In this document: positions 5,586 to 10,757 of the stretch, in pieces | How the letters are laid out: every line of letters starts with the position of its first letter | How positions within the stretch are numbered: position 1 is the first letter of the stretch | NCBI GenBank assembly: GCA_046732855.1 | Contig: JBKPNX010000281.1 | Span: forward strand, 1-10,757 | Direction: 5' to 3' | DNA length: 10,757 nt | Source of the DNA: JBKPNX01 sp046732855 | GTDB lineage: Bacteria; Pseudomonadota; Alphaproteobacteria; Geminicoccales; Geminicoccaceae | Translations under genes and position numbers: made by a program | The notes under the pieces: model-generated | Told to the model about the DNA's origin: nothing | The model's database searches: none | Seen by the model: only the letters and a program-made list of their open reading frames with translations

Positions 5586-7208
5586 ATGCGAGACGCGCCC
5601 CTAGTGTTGATCGGGCTCGACGCCGTAGATGGGGTCGAGCTCAGAAGATTATTGAGCCGCGGCGACCTGCCGCATCTGCAACGGCTGATGCGCCAAGGCC
5701 AGTTCCGACACCTCCACAACGAGGTGCCCGGTATGCTCGGTTCGGTCTGGCGCAGTTTCGTGAGCGGTCTGCCGCTCGGCGAGCATGGCTGGTACTTCCG
5801 CAAGATCTGGCGGCCCGATCTCGGCCGGGTCGAAATGGCCGACCCCTCCTGGCTTCGCCTCAAGCCCTTCTGGCAGCATCTATGCGGCGGCTCCCGGCGG
5901 CTGGCCATTATCGATGTGCCAAACGCCCCGCCGGCGCCGCCTGCAGGCTTTCGCGGCGTCTATCTCAACGGGTGGCAGTGCCACGATCAGGTCGAGCCCG
6001 GGGCGGCGCCTCAAGAGCTTTGGCGCGAGCTCGAGGGACGCTTCGGCGGGCCGAAGCTTGCCGCCGAGCGCTATGGACCGCAGACCGAGGCAAGCCTTCT
6101 TGAGCTAAGGGCGGAGGCGATCGAAGCCGCCGGACAGATCGGGGATATTGCCGCCTGGGTGCTCGGCCAGGAGCGCTGCGATCTTGCCCTGATCGTGCTG
6201 GGCGCAGGCCATCGCGCCGGACATTATCTCTGGGACACATCCCAGATCGACGACACGGCTCTCGCGCCGCGCCGCCAGGACCTGCTCGTCGGTGCGCTCG
6301 GCGAGGTCTACGCCGCGTGTGATGGGGCCATCGGCCGGATTGCCAGTGCGGCGCCGAGCGGCAGTCGCATTGCGGTCTTCGCGCTGCATGGCATGGGACC
6401 CAATCCGGGCTGGAATGACCGGTTCTCCGACATCCTCGCCCTGCTGCACGGCAACCGGGCCAAGTCGAGGCCGGACGGGCGCCTGCGCGGACACCTGCGG
6501 CGCGCCATTCGATCGCCGGTCGCGACGCGCGCCACGCGCCTTCTGCCGCGCATGGTGCACCGTCAGCTCGGCAGGTTCTGGTCGGCGCGGATGTTCGACT
6601 GGAAGCGAACGCGCTTCTTCGATCTGCCGACCGATCTCGCCGGACATGTGCGCATCAACCTGCGTGGCCGCGAGCCCGAAGGCATCGTGCATGAAGGCGC
6701 CGAATTCGAATCCGTGTGCGACGAGCTGACGGAGCGGCTGCTCTCGCTGGAGGACCTCGAGACCGGCGAGCCCATCGTCGCCGGAGTGGACCGGATCGAC
6801 CAAGTGGTGGCGCCCGACGCGCCGTTCCGCGACGTCCTGCCCGATCTCGCCGTCCGCTGGGCCGCACGTCCGCTTGGCGCCTCGATCGGAGTGCGATCGC
6901 GTCACTGCGGCGAGCTCGCCTGGAATCGGGCCCGGAAACTCGCGTCCGGTCGTAGCGGCAATCATCGACCAGGCGGGTGGCTGGTGACCGCCGGGGCGGG
7001 AATTCCGCCCGGCGCGGCGCCCGCCGCCAGCACGCTCGATCTCGTGCCCGCGATCTTCCACGCCCTCGGGGCCTCGCCCCCACCCGAAATCGCAGCCCGG
7101 CCGTTCCAGCCGTTGCTCGGTCGACCCTTGGGGCGCCGCGGACTTCAGCCGGAGCGCCGCAGCCGGGCCGGCAGCAGTGGCATGAGGTCCGCGCGGCTGA
7201 CCAGTTGA
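5586..7208 (+). CDS. Alkaline-phosphatase-superfamily hydrolase (type I phosphodiesterase-like)
   Basis: A 540-residue protein if ATG 5586 is used, where the first core strand starts at once (APLVLIGLDAVDG); GTG 5541 would add 15 unlikely residues. No ribosome-binding site is clear. The fold is suggested by LIGLDAVDG (8-16, metal ligand D12), GSVWRSFVSGLPLGEHGWY (52-70, with S53 where Thr/Ser nucleophiles sit, and the 'P-x-x-H-G' motif), GAGHRAGHYLWD (206-217), AVFALHGMGP (263-272) and NHRPGGWLVTAG (459-470). These enzymes hydrolyse phosphodiesters or transfer phospho-head-groups. Compared with family motifs, the Asp before 'GH-x-x-W' is His209 and the Asp of 'SDHG' is Leu267, so metal binding may be altered. 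There is no signal peptide. The last 25 or so residues (from about 516) are Arg/Ser-rich and lie mostly opposite the 3' end of the flippase gene. It converges with that gene with 64 bp shared. Confidence 0.82.
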   Translation: MRDAPLVLIGLDAVDGVELRRLLSRGDLPHLQRLMRQGQFRHLHNEVPGMLGSVWRSFVSGLPLGEHGWYFRKIWRPDLGRVEMADPSWLRLKPFWQHLCGGSRRLAIIDVPNAPPAPPAGFRGVYLNGWQCHDQVEPGAAPQELWRELEGRFGGPKLAAERYGPQTEASLLELRAEAIEAAGQIGDIAAWVLGQERCDLALIVLGAGHRAGHYLWDTSQIDDTALAPRRQDLLVGALGEVYAACDGAIGRIASAAPSGSRIAVFALHGMGPNPGWNDRFSDILALLHGNRAKSRPDGRLRGHLRRAIRSPVATRATRLLPRMVHRQLGRFWSARMFDWKRTRFFDLPTDLAGHVRINLRGREPEGIVHEGAEFESVCDELTERLLSLEDLETGEPIVAGVDRIDQVVAPDAPFRDVLPDLAVRWAARPLGASIGVRSRHCGELAWNRARKLASGRSGNHRPGGWLVTAGAGIPPGAAPAASTLDLVPAIFHALGASPPPEIAARPFQPLLGRPLGRRGLQPERRSRAGSSGMRSARLTS

Positions 7209-8560
7209 AGCAGGGCGAGGAACACGAGGTAGCTCAAGCCGGCAGCGAGCAGCTCGGCCACGAGCAGCCAGCCATCGGTCTCGATCAGCCAGGAGGGGGC
7301 CGCGACGACCGTCGTGGCGACCACGAGGCGGGCGCACACCGACGGTTCCAGCCAGGGGCCGGCGGCGCGCCACACGAGAACTCCGGCCGCAACCGTGGCG
7401 CCGGCGGTCGCGACCAGGGTAGCGAGCGCCGCGCCCATCGCCCCGAGCTCCGGCACGAGCAGCCAGCACAGCAACCCAGCCGCGGCCGTCGCCCACAAGG
7501 TCACCCGCGCGGCGTGGCCCGCCCTGGACGCCGCGATCAGCACCCCGGTCAGCACAAGTAGAATCGAGTAGAAGAAGCCCAGCCCCGGGACCAGCACGGC
7601 CATCACGCCCGCTCCCCCGGCGTATGCGGCGGAGAACAGAAGCGTGATCACCTCCCTGGCATTGACCATGAGGAGGGCGCAGGCGGGCCCCAGCGCGATC
7701 AAGAGAAACCGGCTCGAGCCCTGGAGGAGACGCGTGGCGGTCGCGCGGTCGCCCACGAACAGCGCGCTCGAGAGCGTGGCGATCAGGACGCTCGTGATCC
7801 CGAAAACGGTGATATTGGGCACCCGCGCGACGCTGAGCGCGGCCACGTACAGGCCCTTGGCCGCCGGGTCGGTCGAGCTGCCGAGCGCACTCAGCGCCCA
7901 CAGCCCGACATTGCCCAGAAGCTGGATGCCGACGCCGCGGAGCGAGACCGGCAGGGCCAATTGCCACACCGGGCGCCACGCCGCGAGGCTGGGCAGGAAC
8001 GCGCGCCGGCCGACCGCCACGCTCGCGACGGCAAGCGCGACGGCCGAGCCCAGGACATTGACCACAAGCGCGCCTTCGACGCTCGGGCCGAGCGCGGCGA
8101 GCACGACGATACCGGCGAGCTTGATGGTCGCGTATAACGCGGAGACGAGACCGGACGCGACGAACCGCCCGCGCCCGTTCAGGATGGCTACAGCGATGAA
8201 GAACATGCCGTAAAAGGGGATGTCGAGCCCGGCGATCCGAAACAGCCGGGCGCCATCATCGATCCGGAGCAGCAGGGCGAGCCCTGGAGCGGCCGCCCAG
8301 AACGCAAGGAAAAGCGCCAGGGTGGCGACGCCGGCGACGGTCACGACGGTGGCGGTCACGCGCGCCTCGCCGACGGCCGCTTCGGCGGTAAGCTTGGTGA
8401 CCGCCTGAGGTAGGCCCAGGCGCCCGATCAGCTCGACCGAGAGAAGAACGGAGTAGACGACGCCGTAAACGCCGTATTGGGCAGGAGCGAGCCCGCGCGC
8501 CAGCAACACCGCGACCGCATAGCTGCAAACCGTGAGCCACAGCTGCGCCACGAAAAGCAC
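7145..8560 (-). CDS. MOP-superfamily polysaccharide flippase (Wzx/RfbX-like)
   Basis: An integral membrane protein of about 471 residues, the usual size of O-antigen/exopolysaccharide flippases. Nearly the whole chain is hydrophobic helices, roughly 12-14, with short polar loops. The N-terminal 'LLARGLAPAQYGVYGVVYSV' (19-38) and the following 'GLPQAVTKL' are characteristic of Wzx-type transporters ('lar-x-L-x-p-x-x-yG'). The role is to flip lipid-linked saccharide from the cytoplasmic to the periplasmic leaflet. The start is uncertain: no ATG lies in frame between the upstream stop (8651-8653) and the first helix. GTG 8560, with CGGGG upstream, is the only usual start. It places helix 1 right at the N-terminus, while relatives have 10-20 more residues, and the frame does encode a plausible extension (TSNLAGRAVRGSA). 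A frameshift or an unusual start is possible. No glycosyltransferases adjoin. Confidence 0.88.
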   Translation of the reverse strand: MLFVAQLWLTVCSYAVAVLLARGLAPAQYGVYGVVYSVLLSVELIGRLGLPQAVTKLTAEAAVGEARVTATVVTVAGVATLALFLAFWAAAPGLALLLRIDDGARLFRIAGLDIPFYGMFFIAVAILNGRGRFVASGLVSALYATIKLAGIVVLAALGPSVEGALVVNVLGSAVALAVASVAVGRRAFLPSLAAWRPVWQLALPVSLRGVGIQLLGNVGLWALSALGSSTDPAAKGLYVAALSVARVPNITVFGITSVLIATLSSALFVGDRATATRLLQGSSRFLLIALGPACALLMVNAREVITLLFSAAYAGGAGVMAVLVPGLGFFYSILLVLTGVLIAASRAGHAARVTLWATAAAGLLCWLLVPELGAMGAALATLVATAGATVAAGVLVWRAAGPWLEPSVCARLVVATTVVAAPSWLIETDGWLLVAELLAAGLSYLVFLALLQLVSRADLMPLLPARLRRSG

Positions 8561-8752
8561 AGCGCTGCCCCGGACCGCCCTGCCAGCGAGGTTGGAGGTT
8601 GGTTCGATCGGTCGCCTCCGCCGGCGACGGCCGCCCGGGCCGTTCCGACCTCAAATGGCGCCACAGACGGCGGCCGCCGGTTCAATCCCGGCGCGGCGCC
8701 TGCGCCTCTTTAGCTGCCGTTGGAAGAAATGGCGACCGGCTGCGAGTGGAGC

Positions 8753-9091
8753 TCAGTGCATGCGATCGATCTTGCGACCGACGTAAATGCCGTCCTTCAG
8801 TTCCGCGAACACCTCGCCGATCTGCGGGTGCTCGACCGGATCGCCCGAATCATCGACCACCAGGTTCTGCTCGGAGACGTAGGCGACGTAGTACGCCTCC
8901 TCGTTCTCGGCGAGCAGATGATAGAACGGCTGATTTTTGGCCGGCCGGATCTCCTCCGGAATGGCCTGATACCATTCCTCGGTGTTGCTGAACTCGGGAT
9001 CGACGTCGAAGATCACGCCGCGGAACGGAAACATGCGATGCTTGACCACTTGGCCCAGGCGGAATTTGGCAACCCGATCGCTCGTACCCAT
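8753..9091 (-). CDS. hspQ: HspQ family protein (heat shock / hemimethylated-DNA-binding YccV domain)
   Basis: A 112-residue protein from ATG 9091, with GAAGG a short way upstream; another ATG at 9121 would add ten residues of non-family sequence. The entire YccV domain is present: KFRLGQVVKHRMFPFRGVIF (9-28), DVDPEFSNTEEWYQAIPEE (29-47), QPFYHLLAENE (54-64), YYVAYVSEQNLV (67-78) and HPQIGEVFAELKDGIYVGR (88-106). In E. coli HspQ binds hemimethylated oriC DNA, favours turnover of DnaA and stimulates the Lon protease; carrying these roles over is inference. It is a small cytosolic protein. It is divergent from the OmpA-domain gene and upstream, on the same strand, of the flippase gene, but the 192-bp gap and unrelated functions argue against an operon. 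I see no sigma32-type promoter upstream. Confidence 0.95.
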   Translation of the reverse strand: MGTSDRVAKFRLGQVVKHRMFPFRGVIFDVDPEFSNTEEWYQAIPEEIRPAKNQPFYHLLAENEEAYYVAYVSEQNLVVDDSGDPVEHPQIGEVFAELKDGIYVGRKIDRMH

Positions 9092-9276
9092 AGCTCGCAC
9101 CTTCAAAGGTCCCAGAATCATGTGGTGATGCCCGGACTGGCGCGCCACCCTGGGGGCCAGCTGTGCGCCGCCCTGCCGCCACCTTGTGGGCAAAAGCACG
9201 CGTTCGGGGGAGCGTCGGTCGCTGGCGGCGTTGGCGGGACGATCGCCTGGCGCAGGCGGGGATACCCTTCTTGGCC

Positions 9277-9298
9277 ATGAGCGCGCTCGCGCGCTCAT
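9277..9298. repeat. Perfect 9-bp-stem hairpin
   Basis: ATGAGCGCG (9277-9285) and CGCGCTCAT (9290-9298) are perfectly complementary around the four-base loop CTCG. There is no T-run after it on either strand. It could be a structure in the hspQ leader, a protein-binding palindrome or a Rho-assisted terminator; nothing decides between these. Confidence 0.45.
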
Positions 9299-9422
9299 TC
9301 GGTCCCTGGCGCATCGTCGCCGTCCCGTTTTGGACGCCGATGGCGCAATCCGGTCGCAAGCCCTGCGCGCGGCCGGGAACCCGGGGATGCCGGCACTGGC
9401 GGCCCAGTATATCGTGTTGGTG

Positions 9423-9440
9423 TGGATCGCATTCGATCCA
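9423..9440. promoter_or_regulatory. Palindrome upstream of the OmpA-domain gene promoter
   Basis: TGGATCG (9423-9429) and CGATCCA (9434-9440) are a perfect 7-bp inverted repeat around CATT. It ends 13 bp before a consensus TTGACA -35 box, an appropriate place for a transcription factor site. The palindrome and box are seen; the regulator is unknown. Confidence 0.35.
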
Positions 9441-9453
9441 AATGTCGGCAAAA

Positions 9454-9482
9454 TTGACAAATGACCGAATTGGCGCGAGATT
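9454..9482 (+). promoter_or_regulatory. Candidate promoter of the OmpA-domain gene
   Basis: A perfect -35 TTGACA (9454-9459) is followed after 17 bases by GAGATT (9477-9482), which matches a -10 only in three of six positions. This would give a leader of about 75 bases before the ATG at 9565. Good -35, poor -10, so moderate trust. Confidence 0.4.
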
Positions 9483-9564
9483 CCTGCTCTTACAGATCTG
9501 AAAAGCGACTTCGGACGTGAGGGCGAAGGCTCAGCCCGCCGGCTCTTGCTCAAGGGAGGCACGC

Positions 9565-10590
9565 ATGACCAGCGAATTCCGCCGGCACTGGCAGATGGTC
9601 CTTGCCACCCTGCTGATCTGGTGCTCCGCCGGCCTGCTCGGGTCGGTGGTGCAAGCCGCCGACGAGACTACCCCGAAAGAGGGCGAGGCCGGATCGAAGG
9701 CGATCGCCGATCGACTCGATGCCTTGGTCGAGCAGGCGACGACACAGGCCGGCAAACCTGGCTTCCAAGCTGACCAGCCGGGCACCGATGTGACGGCACT
9801 GCGCCAACAGCTCGAGGCGGCGCAATCCCAGATCGCGCTGCTCAAGAACGTGGTCATCCAGGCTCTGCGCGCCCAGTCCGCGGCCGAGGAGGCGCTCCGC
9901 CGCGAGCAGGCGACGCCGCCAACGGCTCCTGCTGCGCGAGGTGCGCCCGGCGCACCGGAGCCGACGGTCGCCGAGCAACTCGCGGCTCTCACCGACACCG
10001 TCGCGCGCCTGCAAACGGAGGTGGACGCGCTGCGCAGCCGCGCGCCGAACCGGCATGCCGCGCAACGCGGAGCCGCGCCGCAGGAATCCGAGCTCGCCGA
10101 GGAGAGCCTGGGCGCCGCCGCCGAGGAGGAGGACGCGATGCTGCCGGGATCGGGCATGGGCGGCAAGTACGAGGCCTTGACCGAGGGCGAACCGCCCGGA
10201 TCCGGCCCGCTCGAGCCCAGCGCGGGTGCCGGGGACTATCCCATCAAAGTCGGCGAAGTGCACTTCAACTCGGGCAGCGCCGAGCTCACGCCCGGCGGAG
10301 CGCGGGTGGCGCTGGAGGCGGTCGAGCGGATCCGGTCGATGGACGTTGCCAAGGTGCAGGTGGTCGCCTTCACGGATCGGGTCGGCGACGCAGCTTACAA
10401 TCTCGTGCTCTCAAAGCAGCGCGCGCTGTCGCTCGCCACGATGCTCGAGGGCGCCGGCATGCCGCGCGACATGGTCGAGGTCATCGGCAAGGGCGAAGAC
10501 GATATTCCGCAGCCGACCGCCGATGGGGTTGCCGAGCCGCTCAATCGGAGCGCCGGGATTTTCGTGATCGCCGATAACTCGTCCGGATGA
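9565..10590 (+). CDS. Exported coiled-coil protein with C-terminal OmpA (peptidoglycan-binding) domain
   Basis: A 341-residue protein from ATG 9565, with AGGGAGG seven bases upstream. Residues 1-31 are a signal peptide: basic MTSEFRRHW, hydrophobic VLATLLIWCSAGLLGSVV, cleavage at VQA-ADE. The Cys at 20 is inside the hydrophobic core, not a convincing lipobox. Residues 76-116 (VTALRQQLEAAQSQIALLK then ALRAQSAAEEALRRE) form a predicted coiled coil, followed by a Pro/Ala and Gly/Glu-rich linker (117-225) with a second short heptad region near 136-158. The C-terminal OmpA domain (226-335) has HFNSGSAELTPGGARVALEA, FTDRVGDAAYNLVLSKQRA with the diaminopimelate-binding Asp (D271), and NRSAGIF (R328). 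It should sit in the periplasm and bind the cell wall, bridging it to a membrane or partner protein by the coiled coil. It stands alone, convergent with the edge gene. Confidence 0.9.
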   Translation: MTSEFRRHWQMVLATLLIWCSAGLLGSVVQAADETTPKEGEAGSKAIADRLDALVEQATTQAGKPGFQADQPGTDVTALRQQLEAAQSQIALLKNVVIQALRAQSAAEEALRREQATPPTAPAARGAPGAPEPTVAEQLAALTDTVARLQTEVDALRSRAPNRHAAQRGAAPQESELAEESLGAAAEEEDAMLPGSGMGGKYEALTEGEPPGSGPLEPSAGAGDYPIKVGEVHFNSGSAELTPGGARVALEAVERIRSMDVAKVQVVAFTDRVGDAAYNLVLSKQRALSLATMLEGAGMPRDMVEVIGKGEDDIPQPTADGVAEPLNRSAGIFVIADNSSG

Positions 10591-10659
10591 AGCCGCCCTG
10601 CCCCGCCGTCGCCAGGCTTTTTCCAGCCCTACGCACCTGCGTTCGGCACCCTCGCCCGA

Positions 10660-10757
10660 TCAGGGCGCGTCGTAGACACTGTCGAGACGCTGGCCCATCG
10701 CGGCGCCGCTGAGCGCGCCCAGGCCGCAGCCGAGCGCGGCCGCGGGCGCGGTGGTGG
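10660..10757 (-). CDS. Glycine-zipper-type protein, C-terminal end only
   Basis: Minus-strand frame open from the window edge to TGA at 10662-10660, giving about 32 residues that end in ALGCGLGALSGAAMGQRLDS and a VYDAP tail. The repeated Gly/Ala at three- to four-residue steps (G-x-G-x-x-x-x-G-x-x-x-G) and the following 'RLD' resemble the glycine-zipper 2TM segment of small outer-membrane lipoproteins (Rickettsia 17-kDa antigen type). It converges with the OmpA-domain gene, 69 bp apart; both would be envelope proteins. The start is outside the window, so the assignment rests on a short stretch. Confidence 0.5.
   Translation of the reverse strand, partial: TTAPAAALGCGLGALSGAAMGQRLDSVYDAP

Larger units (their letters stand above)
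9092..9564. other. 473-bp divergent intergenic region
   Basis: This lies between hspQ (minus) and the OmpA-domain gene (plus). It holds two perfect hairpins (9277-9298 and 9423-9440) and a TTGACA box (9454-9459). The last 120 bp are more AT-rich than the surroundings, as expected of a promoter. Short open frames here (for example 9163-9501 on the + strand) have no ribosome-binding site and no recognisable motif, so I call no gene. Confidence 0.55.

Noticed and set aside
6105..7979. Long open - strand frame of 624 codons
   Set aside because: It spans parts of the hydrolase (antisense) and the flippase (out of frame). Both of those have recognisable protein sequence, whereas this frame is Arg/Gly-rich without motifs.
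8676..8692. tRNA-like T-arm (GCCGG-TTCAATC-CCGGC)
   Set aside because: The five-base stem and loop match the T-arm, but no acceptor stem partner, anticodon arm or D-arm can be folded upstream, so it is not a tRNA; a remnant cannot be supported.
5359..8693. 12-mer TCAATCCCGGCG shared by 5359-5370 and 8682-8693
   Set aside because: A 12-base match between two places in a GC-rich window of this size is expected by chance, and the flanks differ.
9163..9501. Small + strand frames between hspQ and the OmpA-domain gene
   Set aside because: No ribosome-binding site, no conserved motif, Trp/Arg-rich random composition; the region looks like control sequence.
10591..10659. Possible terminator between the OmpA-domain gene and the edge gene
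   Set aside because: GGCT-TTTTCC-AGCC at 10615-10628 has only a four-base stem and no T-run after it; too weak to list as a feature.
1..10757. CRISPR arrays, insertion sequences, integrase or phage genes
   Set aside because: I found no regularly spaced repeats, no transposase or integrase motifs and no terminal inverted repeats around the toxin-antitoxin block.

Overview
This is a GC-rich stretch of a bacterial chromosome. An alphaproteobacterium is the best guess, probably of the Rhodospirillales/Rhizobiales type. That rests on an alphaproteobacterial-looking HspQ, a PIN toxin paired with an AbrB antitoxin, a sugar epimerase plus Gfo/Idh/MocA cluster, and an OmpA-domain envelope protein. 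The placement is inferred from protein style only; there is no rRNA or other marker gene.

Left edge (1-777): the 5' part of a minus-strand gene for a LamG-like (concanavalin A-fold) protein with no signal peptide. About 86 bp upstream of its start is a sequence with the exact CRP-type core TGTGA-N6-TCACA. No other gene is supported here.

Sugar cluster (778-5261, all minus strand, read right to left): a D-tagatose/D-psicose 3-epimerase-like TIM barrel, a second xylose-isomerase-like TIM barrel, and, 1.5 kb further on, a Gfo/Idh/MocA oxidoreductase. Such proteins commonly work together in catabolism of sugars, polyols or inositols by oxidation and epimerisation. Two type II toxin-antitoxin loci lie between the second isomerase and the oxidoreductase. 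One is an intact VapB (RHH)-VapC (PIN) pair with a convincing promoter/operator. The other is an intact AbrB-like antitoxin followed by a PIN toxin gene that is frameshifted and has two active-site Asp-to-Glu changes. The decayed toxin gene overlaps the oxidoreductase start by 16 bp, so the whole row could be one transcript.

Surface polysaccharide/phosphoester part (5586-8560): an alkaline-phosphatase-superfamily (type I phosphodiesterase-like) hydrolase on the + strand converges with a multi-pass MOP/Wzx-type flippase on the - strand. Their 3' ends overlap by 64 bp. The hydrolase appears to lack two of the usual metal-ligand aspartates and carries a tail encoded antisense to the flippase.

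Right edge (8753-10757): hspQ (minus) is divergent from a secreted, coiled-coil OmpA-domain protein (plus), separated by 473 bp holding two neat hairpins and a TTGACA -35 box. The window ends in the 3' end of a minus-strand glycine-zipper-type protein.

I see no wholly new system. The parts most worth checking are the toxin-antitoxin pairs inside the sugar cluster with a decaying toxin, the vapBC operator, the atypical hydrolase and the CRP-like site.
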